Shown one piece after another: positions 42,606 through 50,766 of a stretch of 64,000 bases of DNA. The DNA comes from a virus. The DNA lies in IMG/VR virus record IMGVR_UViG_3300050166_000039, positions 1 through 64,000 of that record; one strand, written 5' to 3'. Made by a program: the position numbers and the translations under genes. Under the pieces are notes generated by a model, which was not told the DNA's origin, did no database searches, and saw nothing but the letters and a program-made list of their open reading frames with translations. Each line of letters starts with the position of its first letter. Within the stretch, counting starts at the first letter, position 1.

Positions 42606-43757
42606 ATGGAAAATAATAGAAGACCAACTCTTGCATTTGCAACTATGTGCAAAAACGAAGAGCATATCATAGGTGCGGTGTTAGATGCGGTATCTCCATA
42701 CATAGATTACTTGGTGGTGGCGGATAATGGTTCTACTGATAGAACTCTTGAAATCGTGCAAGAGTTTATGGATAGAACTGGAATCCCAGGAGAAATTTAC
42801 AGAGACGAATGGCATGGTTTTGATAAGAATAAAACCATGATGATGGAATATGTATACGATAAAACAGATTACGTATTACACCTAGATGCAGATGACGTAC
42901 TAGCAGGAGACTTTAGCTTCGCTAATCAGGATACAGGATATGACACGTACTTGATGACAATGAAACGTGGTAGTTTTAATTGGAAAGCAACTGTCATTTA
43001 TAACAATAGACTGAGATGGAAATTCTGTGGAGTAGCTCACACTATCATTAAGTGCCTGGATAAACCATTCGGTTATAGCATGGGAGATCTTTCTAGTAGA
43101 GGTTGGGTTATAGCAGATGGTGTTGGTTCAAGAGCGTTTGATCCAAAAAAATATCTGTATGATGCCGAAAGATTACAAAAGCAGTTCTTCGATACTCTTT
43201 ACAATGATCCAGATGGACTAAACACTCGTTCTGTATTCTATACTGCTCAAAGTTTTATGGATTACGGGATGATACAGGAGGCTCTACAGTGGCACTGTCT
43301 TTATTTAAAGCTAAAGAATACTTGGATTGAAGAAGAATTTGAGGCTAGAATGAGAATCTCCAAATGTTTAATGTCTCTTGGCCATGGAAAGGATGAAGTG
43401 ATTCGACAGATGGATGAAGCAATTAAAATATTCTCAGATAGAGCCGAACCATATTATGCATTAGGTTATTATCTAAATCAAGTTGGAGATCATGAATTAG
43501 CGTATCAATACTTATCTAAAGGAATTAAGTGTTCTCTAGAAAATGCTAAATCAAAGTACGTTCTATTCATTGAAGATTATTGTTACGGTATAGGAATGAA
43601 TGATCAGCTTTCAATCGCTTGTATAGGAACTGGTAGAGTTGAACAAGGCATTGCGTTAATCAATGAAATCATAGATGATCCTGTATTTATTGATGATAAG
43701 CCTAGATTAACTGAAAATCTTAAAAGACTAAAAGAACTACAAGCAGTAAATGCATAA
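42606..43757 (+). CDS. Family 2 glycosyltransferase with TPR-like C-terminus
   Basis: 383 aa. GT-A domain: FATMCKNEEHIIGAVLD, VVADNGSTDRT (about 37-47) and VLHLDADDVL (about 93-102), the D-x-D site. The C-terminal 180 residues are TPR-like helices (EPYYALGYYLNQVGDHELAY). This is the plan of SunS/WaaE-like transferases. Probably glycosylates a protein or an outer glycan. Overlaps the next gene by 8 bases. Confidence 0.85.
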   Translation: MENNRRPTLAFATMCKNEEHIIGAVLDAVSPYIDYLVVADNGSTDRTLEIVQEFMDRTGIPGEIYRDEWHGFDKNKTMMMEYVYDKTDYVLHLDADDVLAGDFSFANQDTGYDTYLMTMKRGSFNWKATVIYNNRLRWKFCGVAHTIIKCLDKPFGYSMGDLSSRGWVIADGVGSRAFDPKKYLYDAERLQKQFFDTLYNDPDGLNTRSVFYTAQSFMDYGMIQEALQWHCLYLKLKNTWIEEEFEARMRISKCLMSLGHGKDEVIRQMDEAIKIFSDRAEPYYALGYYLNQVGDHELAYQYLSKGIKCSLENAKSKYVLFIEDYCYGIGMNDQLSIACIGTGRVEQGIALINEIIDDPVFIDDKPRLTENLKRLKELQAVNA

Positions 43758-44994
43758 TGTAAATACGTTGATTATCGGCGGCGGCATAACGGGTTTATCC
43801 GCCGCTGCTTTTTTGAAAGGAGACTATCTAATCTTGGAAGCCTCTTCTGAATTAGGAGGATATTGTAAGACTACTATGTCAGGTGATTTCGTGTGGGATC
43901 ACTCAGGCCACTTTTTTCATTTTAAAGACCATTCTATCAAAGAATGGATGATGGAAAATATAGAAACTGAAATAGTGGAAGTTGAAAAGATAACAGACAT
44001 TAAATATAAAGATTCTATTATAGATTTTCCATTTCAATATAACGTATATCAATTGCCCGAAGAAGAATTCTTAGATTGTGTTAAAGACGCGTATTTAGCC
44101 TCTGCACAAGAAACCAACTACTCGTCATTTAAGGCGATGATTCAAACAACAGTTGGAAAAGCAATCTGCAACAAATTTTTAATACCGTATAATGAAAAAT
44201 TATATGCATGCGATCTAAATGAATTGGATGCGAATGCGATGGGAAGATTCTTTCCTACCAATATTAATCCTAGTGAACTATTAGAAAGAAATCATGACAC
44301 TGCACGAACTTCTTCTTACAATAACACTTTTATTTATCCTGTAAATGGAAGTCAAGAATTCGTCAATTCAGTTATAAAGAGATTAGATCCTACTAAAATT
44401 AAAACCAATGCTAAAGTTATTTCTATTGACGTGGTCAAGAAAACAGTTCAAACCACAATTGGAGAATTTAGCTTTAAGAATTTAATCAGCACTTTGCCAT
44501 ATCCGATTCTTCAAGATATGATGGGATTAGATTCATCTAATTTAAGTTTCAATAAGGTTGCAGTCTTTAACCTGGGCTTTGATAAAGGAACAGATATTAA
44601 AACACACTGGAGATATTTTCCAGGCAGTGAAATATTTTATAGAGTTGGATTCTATAACAATATCCTGGGAACCGATAAGATGAGTCTTTATGTTGAAATA
44701 GGTGCTAAATCAAATCAGGTTCTATCATCAAAGGATGAGCTATTAGAGATTGTGATTAAGGATCTAAAATCATCAGGCATAATTACTGATCAAACCCTAG
44801 TAGATCATCAATATCTAGAGATGAGCCCGGCTTATGTTCATATTACAGAACAGAGTACTAAATCGTATTCAGACTGGTGCGAAACTCATAATCAAATGGG
44901 AATCTATTCCATAGGCAGATATGGAGCTTGGACGTATTGTTCAATTGAAGACAACATCATAGAGGCTAAGAATACTGCTGAAAAAATAGTGTAA
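43750..44994 (+). CDS. FAD-dependent UDP-galactopyranose mutase-like / amine-oxidase-like protein
   Basis: 414 aa. N-terminal FAD motif IIGGGITGLSAAAFL, then EASSELGGYCKT and HSGHFFHF, the UGM-like FPFQYNVYQLP, and IPYNEKLYACDLNELD. The C-terminal SIGRYGAWTYCSIEDNI closes the FAD site. UGM converts UDP-galactopyranose to UDP-galactofuranose; related flavoenzymes act on other sugars. The sugar-gene neighbourhood supports a nucleotide-sugar substrate. Confidence 0.78.
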   Translation: MHNVNTLIIGGGITGLSAAAFLKGDYLILEASSELGGYCKTTMSGDFVWDHSGHFFHFKDHSIKEWMMENIETEIVEVEKITDIKYKDSIIDFPFQYNVYQLPEEEFLDCVKDAYLASAQETNYSSFKAMIQTTVGKAICNKFLIPYNEKLYACDLNELDANAMGRFFPTNINPSELLERNHDTARTSSYNNTFIYPVNGSQEFVNSVIKRLDPTKIKTNAKVISIDVVKKTVQTTIGEFSFKNLISTLPYPILQDMMGLDSSNLSFNKVAVFNLGFDKGTDIKTHWRYFPGSEIFYRVGFYNNILGTDKMSLYVEIGAKSNQVLSSKDELLEIVIKDLKSSGIITDQTLVDHQYLEMSPAYVHITEQSTKSYSDWCETHNQMGIYSIGRYGAWTYCSIEDNIIEAKNTAEKIV

Positions 44995-44999
44995 AACAT

Positions 45000-45039
45000 T
45001 TTTATTTGTCAGAAATTTTAGTTAAATTTACTCTATAAC
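45000..45039 (+). promoter_or_regulatory. Class I promoter (copy 12)
   Basis: TTTTATTTGTCAGAAATTTTAG followed by TTAAATTTACTCTATAAC; a slightly weaker match. Confidence 0.6.
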
Positions 45040-45053
45040 CAAACAAAATAAGT

Positions 45054-45431
45054 ATGAAAGTAAATTTAGATTTAATTACAGGACTTTTTAAGCGCGCTGA
45101 AAAAGAAATGGACGCCGAACAAACTCTAATCTACGGTATTGTGGAGAAGATGTGTAGCAATCAGGATTCAATTTTAGTTGCGGCTCCAGGTCAAGACACA
45201 GGACAGTTCTATATTAAGAACGATAATAACGGTTACTTCATCGTCTTATCTGGAAACTGTGTTAAGATCACAAATAAGGAGTTGTATCTTGTGCGTTATT
45301 TCGAGATGAACATGATTAAACCTTTAATCGAGTTAGTAAATCAGCGAATCAGTGAGGACTGCAACAAGATTCAAAACAACGTCTTTGTAAGCGAGTTAGA
45401 TGTCTTACAGAATATTTCAGATTCATTATAG
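45054..45431 (+). CDS. Hypothetical protein
   Basis: 125 aa, first gene behind promoter copy 12. Mixed alpha/beta; no motif recognised. Confidence 0.62.
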   Translation: MKVNLDLITGLFKRAEKEMDAEQTLIYGIVEKMCSNQDSILVAAPGQDTGQFYIKNDNNGYFIVLSGNCVKITNKELYLVRYFEMNMIKPLIELVNQRISEDCNKIQNNVFVSELDVLQNISDSL

Positions 45432-45437
45432 CACTGA

Positions 45438-45463
45438 AACAAAACACATATATAAAGTATAAC
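45438..45463 (+). promoter_or_regulatory. Class II (ECF-type) promoter, strong copy
   Basis: GAAACAAA, 11 bases, AAGTATAA; TATAA ends 39 bases before the dehydrogenase start. Confidence 0.65.
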
Positions 45464-45502
45464 AAAAGGAGTTGAGAGACTCTTTTTTAACTTTATCTCT
45501 AT

Positions 45503-46375
45503 ATGAACAAAAACATCGGTATTATTGGGCAGGGTTTTGTAGGTAACGCTGTTAATCAAGGATTAAAGTCTCACTTTAATATTTTAACCTACGACAAATA
45601 TCAAGCAGATAAGTCTAATTCAACACTCTTAGAAATTGTGAAAGAGTGTCACGTTATTTTTGTTTGTGTTCCAACGCCAATGAACTCTGAAACAGGAGAG
45701 GCTTATACTGGTATAGTTGAATCAGTGATTAAAGATTTAGACTATTTTGCTACTTCGATGAATAAACCCACGATTGCAGTCATCAAATCTACCATTCCAC
45801 CCGGAACAACTCTACGCCTAGATAATTCAACTACCACATTAAGAGTAGCTTTCAACCCAGAGTTCTTGACAGAGGCCAATGCAGTTAACGATTTCTTAAC
45901 ACAGGATAGAATCATCGTTGGTGCCAATCATGCATCCACAAGTGAATATGTTGCGGAATTATATCAGTATGCATTTCCTAATGCTAATATCATCGAACAA
46001 GATTCAACCTCAGCCGAGATGGTAAAATATGTCAGCAATTGTTTTCTAGCTGTTAAAGTTAGCTTTGCAAATGAAATGTATGACCTATGTAAAGCTGAAG
46101 GAGCTAACTGGCAAGAAGTAGTTGAAGCAGTTAAGTTGGACAAGAGAATGGGTACCTCACACTGGCAGGTTCCAGGACCAGATGGTGATAGAGGATTTGG
46201 AGGACATTGTTTCCCTAAAGACATGCAGGCTATTAAATACGTAGCACAGATTAATGGCTTACAAGTTAGCACTATCGATGGAGCAATCGAAACTAACGAG
46301 AGAGTTAGACAAGATAGAGATTGGGAGCAGCAAGAAGGCAGAGCAGTGATAAACTTACAGAAAGAATCAATATAA
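45503..46375 (+). CDS. UDP-glucose/GDP-mannose dehydrogenase family, C-terminally short
   Basis: 290 aa. NAD-binding GIIGQGFVGNAV, VCVPTPMN, KSTIPPGTT, FNPEFLTEANAV, and the catalytic GGHCFPKDM (Cys about 235). Ends soon after, so the third, UDP-binding domain of typical 390-440 aa enzymes is missing. Oxidises UDP-glucose or a similar sugar to the uronic acid in two NAD steps. The truncation raises doubt about oligomerisation or suggests a minimal phage version. Next gene starts in the stop codon (TAATG). Confidence 0.85.
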   Translation: MNKNIGIIGQGFVGNAVNQGLKSHFNILTYDKYQADKSNSTLLEIVKECHVIFVCVPTPMNSETGEAYTGIVESVIKDLDYFATSMNKPTIAVIKSTIPPGTTLRLDNSTTTLRVAFNPEFLTEANAVNDFLTQDRIIVGANHASTSEYVAELYQYAFPNANIIEQDSTSAEMVKYVSNCFLAVKVSFANEMYDLCKAEGANWQEVVEAVKLDKRMGTSHWQVPGPDGDRGFGGHCFPKDMQAIKYVAQINGLQVSTIDGAIETNERVRQDRDWEQQEGRAVINLQKESI

Positions 46376-47232
46376 TGAAAAAGGTATTAGTAACCGGAGG
46401 AGCAGGATTCGTAGGCTCTAACTTAATTAAACGTCTAAAACAGTTAGACGATAACATCGAAATCACCAGCTTAGATAACTACTTTACTGGAAAGCAGGAG
46501 AATCACATTGAAGGAGTCAAGTATGTAGTCGGTGCAACATGGGATATAGATGAGCTGTTAGGAGAAGAAACTTTCGACACTGTCTTTCACTTTGGTGAGT
46601 ATTCGAGAATCGTAAAGTCTTTTGATGACATTAAGTATGTTGAAAAGACCATTCTATACGGTACACCAAAGGTGTTAGAGATGTGTAGAAAGTGGCAGGC
46701 TAAATTAATCTATTCTGCTTCTTCTTCGAAGTTTGGGAACGGTGGCAAGGACGAGAACCTATCCCCTTACTCTTGGATGAAGTCAAAGATGATTGAATTA
46801 ATCAAGAACTATTCAGAATGGTATGACTTGAAATACGAGATCTGTTACTTCTTTAATGTGTATGGCCCTGGTCAAATTATGGCAGGAGATTACGCAACAG
46901 TGATAGGTATATTCGAGAGACAGAAAAATGCAGGAGAAGACTTAACGGTTGTTACACCTGGAACACAAAGCAGAGATTTTACGCACGTATCAGATGTAGT
47001 GAATGGTGTTGTTAAAGCAGCGACAAAGGGTTTGCAAGGGGAATGGCACCTAAGAAGCGGTATAAATGTAACTATCATTGATGTGGCTGAGATGTTTGGC
47101 GCCGAATGGAAATTGATTCCAGAGAGAAGAGGCGAGAGATTTACAAGCGAAGAATTTCCATCAGATACACAAGAGAAGTTAGAATGGAAACCTGAAATGA
47201 ATTTAATAGATTGGATAAACTCAAGAAAATGA
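46375..47232 (+). CDS. NAD-dependent epimerase/dehydratase (extended SDR)
   Basis: 285 aa. VLVTGGAGFVGSNLIKRL, LDNYFTGK, HFGEYSRI, YSASSSKFG (catalytic Ser) and SPYSWMKSK (YxxxK) are all present, with NVYGPGQ and GTQSRDFTHVSDV. Acts on a nucleotide sugar, possibly decarboxylating or epimerising the UDP-uronate made by the preceding enzyme. The ATG at 46375 is chosen because it starts the glycine-rich strand. Confidence 0.88.
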   Translation: MKKVLVTGGAGFVGSNLIKRLKQLDDNIEITSLDNYFTGKQENHIEGVKYVVGATWDIDELLGEETFDTVFHFGEYSRIVKSFDDIKYVEKTILYGTPKVLEMCRKWQAKLIYSASSSKFGNGGKDENLSPYSWMKSKMIELIKNYSEWYDLKYEICYFFNVYGPGQIMAGDYATVIGIFERQKNAGEDLTVVTPGTQSRDFTHVSDVVNGVVKAATKGLQGEWHLRSGINVTIIDVAEMFGAEWKLIPERRGERFTSEEFPSDTQEKLEWKPEMNLIDWINSRK

Positions 47233-47708
47233 AAATAGTAATTGTAGGAAAAGCAGCATCAGGCAAGGATTACTTACGCAAGAGAATGATGCAACAAGGA
47301 GCGAAGTATGGTGTAAGTTATACCACAAGGCCTCCTAGAGTTAAAGACGGGGAAGTCCATGGCGTAGACTACTTATTTACAACTGAAGAGGACTTCTTAG
47401 CGATGGTTGAACGTGACGAAATGATAGAGTATCAGCAATTCAATGGCTGGTACTATGGTATGACAAAAGAAGTGTTTGATCAGTGTGAAGTAATGATTTT
47501 AAACGTCGAAGGCCTAGCAATGTTATCTGATGAAATTAGAAAACAATGCTTCGTTATTTATGTTGACATTGACCAAGAGACCAGAATTGAAAGATTAGGA
47601 GCTAGAAAGGATGTAGATGACTTAAAATGGAGAAGGCTTCAGGCTGATGAAGAACAGTTTAAAAATTTTACAGATTATGATATTAGAATAACAAATCCTG
47701 ACTTTTAG
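47229..47708 (+). CDS. gmk: Guanylate kinase
   Basis: 159 aa. P-loop GKAASGKDYLRKRM (7-20) and the GMP-binding segments SYTTRPPRVKDGEVHGVDYLF and EYQQFNGWYYGM, then a C-terminal lid helix. Slightly shorter than cellular enzymes (about 205 aa) with the typical GPSGxGK replaced by GKAASGKD. Phosphorylates GMP or dGMP. Overlaps the preceding gene by 4 bases (ATGA). Confidence 0.85.
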   Translation: MKIVIVGKAASGKDYLRKRMMQQGAKYGVSYTTRPPRVKDGEVHGVDYLFTTEEDFLAMVERDEMIEYQQFNGWYYGMTKEVFDQCEVMILNVEGLAMLSDEIRKQCFVIYVDIDQETRIERLGARKDVDDLKWRRLQADEEQFKNFTDYDIRITNPDF

Positions 47709-47764
47709 AGCCCGTTTTCATTACATATACAGATATATAAGTAAATAAAAAAAATATATTTAAT

Positions 47765-48277
47765 ATGGCATCAGGATTAAGTGTAAGCGGTACAGTGTAC
47801 TCTGTAGGCGCAACAAGTATATCAACTAATGTGTTAACAGACTCTAATGGTAGAGGCATGTACACTAATGCAACACAATACAGATACCCTAGAGTTGGAT
47901 CTAACATCAGTATGGGTTCACACTACAGAAGTAAAACATTTTATAGATTAACTACAGTTGGAATGGGAAGTACTAGATTAACAGGTACTGCACAGATCAC
48001 GGTTAACTGGGGTGTTATCTCGTGGACTACGGGAGCTACTGTAATTACACAAACAAACGTTTTAAGAACATGGACTCCAGTTGCAGCCGATGGTTTTCAA
48101 GTGTTCATGGATACTGCAACTTCAGGAACAGCAACAGTTAACGTAGATACTCAGCTTTATGCAGGTACATGGTCAGGCTGGATGACAGGTATGAACTCCG
48201 GTCTTGTTTCAGGAGCTACCAACTACTCATGGGCTGGTTACACTGGAAATAACCAACTTTACGCAATCTGGACTTAG
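47765..48277 (+). CDS. Gly/Ser/Thr-rich beta protein, probable virion component
   Basis: 170 aa, no long helices, rich in Gly, Ser and Thr with repeated aromatic residues, and almost no charged residues after residue 35. This composition is typical of fibre, decoration or capsid-surface proteins. No family recognised. Preceded by AT-rich sequence with a partial promoter-like GATATATAAG. Confidence 0.6.
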   Translation: MASGLSVSGTVYSVGATSISTNVLTDSNGRGMYTNATQYRYPRVGSNISMGSHYRSKTFYRLTTVGMGSTRLTGTAQITVNWGVISWTTGATVITQTNVLRTWTPVAADGFQVFMDTATSGTATVNVDTQLYAGTWSGWMTGMNSGLVSGATNYSWAGYTGNNQLYAIWT

Positions 48278-48299
48278 TATTTTTTAACTAAAATTTTAT

Positions 48300-48902
48300 A
48301 TGGGATTTATTATTAAAAAGAGTTATTCTAGAGATAACAAAGAGATTACGGAGTTCTACGCAAGAATTCAACAATATACAGTTGAAAGATTTCCTGGAAC
48401 TGCGTACGCAATGGTACAATACTTTATAGATAAAGAAGCAGCTGAAGGCTACACGATGAAATATGCTAGAAATACGTTTCAGCATGAGATGGAACCCTTA
48501 AAGCATGAGAACTTTCCAATCGATATCAGTGAAGACTGTATTATTGGAGGAGAACCCTTTAAGATGCCTGATCCTATTCACGATGATTTTAGAATCTCTT
48601 GCTTTGGATTTTGGTTTCCTTTAGGAGAACCCGCTAAAGTAACCGAAGAACAATATGAAATGCAGGATTCTACAGTAGAGATGCCGTACGTTGATTTTGA
48701 CGAGGATGGAAATCCAGTACAAGCAACAAAGACGATACCTTGCAAGAACAGAGTCTTAGTTAAATCTGAAATAGTTGATCGTCACATTACTAATCACATG
48801 CTACCTGAATTTATGGAGAATCCATACGCATTCTTGTACAAGAGATTAAAACCTGAACTTGAAAAAATCTTCGGTGAAGGTAGTGTAGTTGACGATTTAT
48901 AA
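48300..48902 (+). CDS. Hypothetical protein
   Basis: 200 aa; acidic, beta-rich middle with repeated PxP/PFKMPDP segments. No family recognised. Last protein gene before the main tRNA array. Confidence 0.62.
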   Translation: MGFIIKKSYSRDNKEITEFYARIQQYTVERFPGTAYAMVQYFIDKEAAEGYTMKYARNTFQHEMEPLKHENFPIDISEDCIIGGEPFKMPDPIHDDFRISCFGFWFPLGEPAKVTEEQYEMQDSTVEMPYVDFDEDGNPVQATKTIPCKNRVLVKSEIVDRHITNHMLPEFMENPYAFLYKRLKPELEKIFGEGSVVDDL

Positions 48903-48921
48903 AAAAGTTAAAATATTTTTG

Positions 48922-48947
48922 AAACAAACAGATATATAAGAGTATAA
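48922..48947 (+). promoter_or_regulatory. Class II (ECF-type) promoter, strong copy
   Basis: GAAACAAA, 11 bases, GAGTATAA; the promoter at the head of the tRNA array, 21 bases before a small ORF. Confidence 0.68.
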
Positions 48948-48967
48948 CAGTTAAATAAAAACTAACA

Positions 48968-49060
48968 ATGCAACAAATTTGCCTACATATTACGAAAAAC
49001 AATTATTGGTTTAGCAATGAACCGATGACGGTCGATCGTATGCCCGGGCTCCAGAGTTGA
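48968..49060 (+). CDS. Tiny ORF (30 aa) at head of tRNA array
   Basis: Reads MQQICLHITKNNYWFSNEPM at the N-terminus. It lies between a class II promoter and a terminator. Could be a leader peptide or the stump of a lost gene. Evidence is limited to position. Confidence 0.3.
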   Translation: MQQICLHITKNNYWFSNEPMTVDRMPGLQS

Positions 49061-49101
49061 TAAGTTTTTTTGTGATTGATTTCACACCGAACATAACTAA
49101 G

Positions 49102-49128
49102 AGCCCGATTTTTAATCGGGCTTTTTTT
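49102..49128 (+). terminator. Rho-independent terminator before first tRNA block
   Basis: Stem AGCCCGATT/AATCGGGCT (9 bp) with a 3-nt loop and seven T. It separates the class II promoter from the tRNAs, so the boxA element behind it, or read-through, may matter for tRNA expression. Confidence 0.85.
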
Positions 49129-49144
49129 GTTTCAAAAGTTTAGA

Positions 49145-49161
49145 GTTCTTTGACATATTGG
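49145..49161 (+). promoter_or_regulatory. boxA-like antitermination element (copy 1)
   Basis: GTTCTTTGACATATTGG just before tRNA-Cys. E. coli rRNA boxA is close to GCTCTTTAACA; the same element precedes two other tRNA blocks here. Confidence 0.6.
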
Positions 49162-49168
49162 TAAAAAA

Positions 49169-49238
49169 GTACGAGATGGTCTTGGAGGCCAATGGGACTG
49201 CAAATCCCATGGAGTTGGTTCGATTCCAACCTTGTACT
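49169..49238 (+). tRNA. tRNA-Cys(GCA)
   Basis: Acceptor GTACGAG/CTTGTAC, anticodon stem TGGGA/TCCCA with loop CTGCAAA, T-arm GTTGG TTCGATT CCAAC, discriminator U as usual for Cys. Confidence 0.85.
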
Positions 49239-49240
49239 CT

Positions 49241-49316
49241 ACATCCTGTCTCTACAGACACACACATCCGGGAGATGAGCAGGATTACGTCGAATAAAGG
49301 AGAAGAATAAGACGAT
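49241..49316 (+). ncRNA. Structured spacer RNA (element 2)
   Basis: Pairing ATCCTG (49243) with CAGGAT (49280), then CGTC with GACG around GAATAAAGGAGAAGAATAA. Contains the repeated spacer motif GAATAAGACGAT. Weaker case than the other elements. Confidence 0.35.
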
Positions 49317-49319
49317 TCT

Positions 49320-49395
49320 GGACTGGTAGCTCAGTTGGTAGAGCACTAGACTGAAGATCTAGGTGTCGCAGGTTCAAGCCCTGCTCGGTCCACCA
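49320..49395 (+). tRNA. tRNA-Phe(GAA), CCA encoded
   Basis: Acceptor GGACTGG/TCGGTCC, D-arm GCTCAGTTGGTAGAGC, anticodon stem CTAGA/TCTAG with loop CTGAAGA, T-arm GCAGG TTCAAGC CCTGC, discriminator A and an encoded CCA (49393-49395), which most others lack. Confidence 0.9.
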
Positions 49396-49399
49396 CATT

Positions 49400-49472
49400 G
49401 CGGGATGCGTAGAAAATGGTTATCTCATCGGTCTCATAAGCCGAGGTTCCGGGTTCGAGTCCCGGTCCCGCA
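49400..49472 (+). tRNA. tRNA with CAU anticodon (Met or Ile2), first copy
   Basis: Acceptor GCGGGAT/GTCCCGC, anticodon stem TCGGT/GCCGA with loop CTCATAA, T-arm CGGG TTCGAGT CCCG. Position 1-72 is a normal pair and the anticodon stem lacks three G-C pairs, so it is not an initiator. Met or lysidine-type Ile cannot be separated from sequence alone. Confidence 0.85.
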
Positions 49473-49479
49473 ACAATAT

Positions 49480-49552
49480 AGAGTAGTATATCAATGGCTA
49501 GATTACACGTTTTGGGTGCGTGAGGTTGCAGGTTCGAGTCCTGCCTACTCTA
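49480..49552 (+). tRNA. tRNA-Pro(UGG)
   Basis: Perfect acceptor AGAGTAG/CTACTCT, anticodon stem CACGT/GCGTG with loop TTTGGGT, T-arm GCAGG TTCGAGT CCTGC, discriminator A. Confidence 0.9.
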
Positions 49553-49588
49553 CTTAAAAATATTTTAAAAATAATTCAACAAATATTT

Positions 49589-49625
49589 TTTTTATTCGGG
49601 AATTATTGTTATATTTACCTATCTT
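49589..49625 (+). promoter_or_regulatory. Class I promoter (copy 13)
   Basis: TTTTTTTTATTCGGGAATTATTG and TTATATTTACCTATC inside the tRNA array, with a boxA-like element and tRNA-Gly after it. Shows that the array is transcribed in more than one unit. Confidence 0.7.
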
Positions 49626-49638
49626 AACAAATAAGATA

Positions 49639-49654
49639 GTTCTTTGACATATTG
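49639..49654 (+). promoter_or_regulatory. boxA-like antitermination element (copy 2)
   Basis: GTTCTTTGACATATTG between promoter copy 13 and tRNA-Gly, as at 49145. Confidence 0.6.
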
Positions 49655-49664
49655 ATAAAAACAA

Positions 49665-49737
49665 GCAGGTATCGTATAATGGCTTATTACTCTAGCCTTC
49701 CAAGCTGGAGATGAGAGTTCGATTCTCTCTACCTGCT
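49665..49737 (+). tRNA. tRNA-Gly(UCC)
   Basis: Acceptor GCAGGTA/TACCTGC, anticodon stem CTAGC/GCTGG with loop CTTCCAA, T-arm GAGAG TTCGATT CTCTC, discriminator U. Confidence 0.88.
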
Positions 49738-49742
49738 CAACG

Positions 49743-49809
49743 TATTTAGCGCTCCAACTTAGGTTGGTAAGCATCCGATAGTAACCTCGGACGGGCAACG
49801 TGTTAAATA
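49743..49809 (+). ncRNA. Closed-stem RNA between tRNA genes (element 3)
   Basis: 67 nt closed by TATTTA/TAAATA, with inner hairpins CCAAC/GTTGG (49754-49767) and TCCGA/TCGGA (49774-49791): a three-way junction without T-arm. Confidence 0.42.
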
Positions 49810-49834
49810 AGCGGTAAGGAAAAGACGAAAAAAT

Positions 49835-49936
49835 AGTCAGGTGGCGGAATGGTAGACGCAGCCCTGCACACAGGAACTGAATCGAATATGAGTGCAGCAT
49901 TTAAGATTTGTACAGGTTCGAATCCTGTCCTGGCTA
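49835..49936 (+). tRNA. Expanded tRNA-like gene, Leu-type body (102 nt)
   Basis: Acceptor AGTCAGG/CCTGGCT, Leu-type D-arm GCGGAATGGTAGACGC and a perfect T-arm ACAGG TTCGAAT CCTGT. Between them are 51 nt instead of about 32: stem CTGCAC (49864) pairs with GTGCAG (49892) around a 22-nt loop where a 7-nt anticodon loop belongs. No anticodon can be assigned with confidence. First of four genes with almost the same acceptor, D-arm and T-arm. Confidence 0.6.
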
Positions 49937-50057
49937 CGAAGATATACACAAAAGTGTTGTGAGCAACTCAAATTAGTACGGCATTGACCGAGCGAAGTTT
50001 TTAGGTTGTAGAGGCAGTGGAGCGACACCACATATCAACTTATTTAGATTGAATAAT
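49937..50057 (+). other. Spacer of 121 bases between expanded tRNA-like genes
   Basis: Contains small hairpins GTTG/CAAC near 49956 and GTGG/CCAC near 50019 inside a GGTTG...CAACTT pairing, but no long closing stem. No ORF. Function not apparent. Confidence 0.3.
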
Positions 50058-50191
50058 AGTCAGGTGGCGGAATGGTAGACGCAAAAAGCCAACTCGTATG
50101 TGGAAGCGAGTCTAAATAATACTATCCCTGGTTCGTGGCTCGCATTAGCGGCTGGCACCAAGGCTTACAGGTTCGAATCCTGTCCTGACTA
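50058..50191 (+). tRNA. Expanded tRNA-like gene, Leu-type body (134 nt)
   Basis: Acceptor AGTCAGG/CCTGACT perfect, D-arm GCGGAATGGTAGACGC identical to the previous one, T-arm ACAGG TTCGAAT CCTGT identical. 84 nt lie between the arms, bounded by AAGCC/GGCTT and containing a perfect ACTCG/CGAGT hairpin (10-nt loop) and a CCTGGT/ACCAAGG arm. Identity cannot be read. Confidence 0.58.
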
Positions 50192-50256
50192 CGGTGATGT
50201 TTGGCAACTACGCTGATTAGATGAAAGTTGTTGACAGTTTGGAAAGACAAACAAAT

Positions 50257-50381
50257 AGTCAGGTGGCGAAACGGTTAGACGCTAATTGAAGGAATAAAGT
50301 TCACGACCTACCATACAGGCTAATGGGACTTCAATTAATAAGGTTGCAAACTTAATACCCGTTCGAATCGGGTCCTGACAC
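50257..50381 (+). tRNA. Expanded tRNA-like gene with 9-bp arm (125 nt)
   Basis: Acceptor GTCAGG/CCTGAC with one A-A pair at the end, D-arm GCGAAACGGTTAGACGC, T-arm ACCCG TTCGAAT CGGGT. Where the anticodon arm should be, TAATTGAAG (50283) pairs perfectly with CTTCAATTA (50329) around a 37-nt loop, followed by a normal-looking variable arm (TAAGGTT/AACTTA). This looks like an insertion inside the anticodon loop. Confidence 0.6.
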
Positions 50382-50427
50382 TATGGTTTGGTTAGTACTA
50401 TACAACGAATAGAGGAAGTACAAATAT

Positions 50428-50554
50428 TGTCAAGAGGCGAGAGGAACACGTCCCGAAACATTGATACAAAACTTTCTGACAGAAGAGCAACGGAGTCTCT
50501 GCTTTATCAATGTACTGATGGAGACTATCACTGGTTCGAATCCAGTATTGACAA
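50428..50554 (+). tRNA. Expanded tRNA-like gene with 9-bp arm (127 nt)
   Basis: Acceptor TGTCAA/TTGACA, D-arm region GCGAGAGGAACACGTC, T-arm ACTGG TTCGAAT CCAGT, variable arm TGAT/ATCA. ACATTGATA (50458) pairs perfectly with TATCAATGT (50505) around 38 nt. Same architecture as the gene at 50257 but unrelated insert sequence. Identity not readable; body could be Ser or Leu type. Confidence 0.58.
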
Positions 50555-50627
50555 CAAGGAGTTCCCAATCTCAAGTGCTGGTTAACCCTAAAAAGTTATC
50601 CGTATGAGCCCATCAAAATTGGAATTT

Positions 50628-50709
50628 GCCTGTATCGCATAGCGGCAATTGCAAGGCACTGTAAATGCCTTCTCGTTTGAGTTCGGAGGTTCGAGTCCTT
50701 CTGCAGGCA
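50628..50709 (+). tRNA. tRNA-Tyr(GUA), first copy
   Basis: Acceptor GCCTGTA/TGCAGGC, anticodon stem AGGCA/TGCCT with loop CTGTAAA, variable arm CTC/GAG, T-arm GGAGG TTCGAGT CCTTC, discriminator A. 82 nt, class II as expected for bacterial Tyr. Confidence 0.87.
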
Positions 50710-50714
50710 CGATT

Positions 50715-50740
50715 AAACAAAAATATTTACGTGAGTATAA
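50715..50740 (+). promoter_or_regulatory. Class II (ECF-type) promoter, strong copy, inside tRNA array
   Basis: TAAACAAA, 11 bases, GAGTATAA; TATAA ends 26 bases before the start codon of the small protein gene at 50767. Confidence 0.65.
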
Positions 50741-50766
50741 TTAGTACAACTATTAAAATTAAAATT

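Noticed and set aside
49363-49557. ORF of 64 aa across tRNA-Phe, tRNA-Met and tRNA-Pro
   Set aside because: It lies entirely over well-formed tRNA genes; open frames in tRNA arrays are common by chance.
49835-50554. Group I introns in the expanded tRNA-like genes
   Set aside because: Inserts of 15-60 nt are far too short for a group I or group II intron core.
50388-50585. ORF over the expanded tRNA-like gene at 50428
   Set aside because: Acceptor, variable and T-arm pairings are perfect there, so RNA structure explains the sequence better than a protein.
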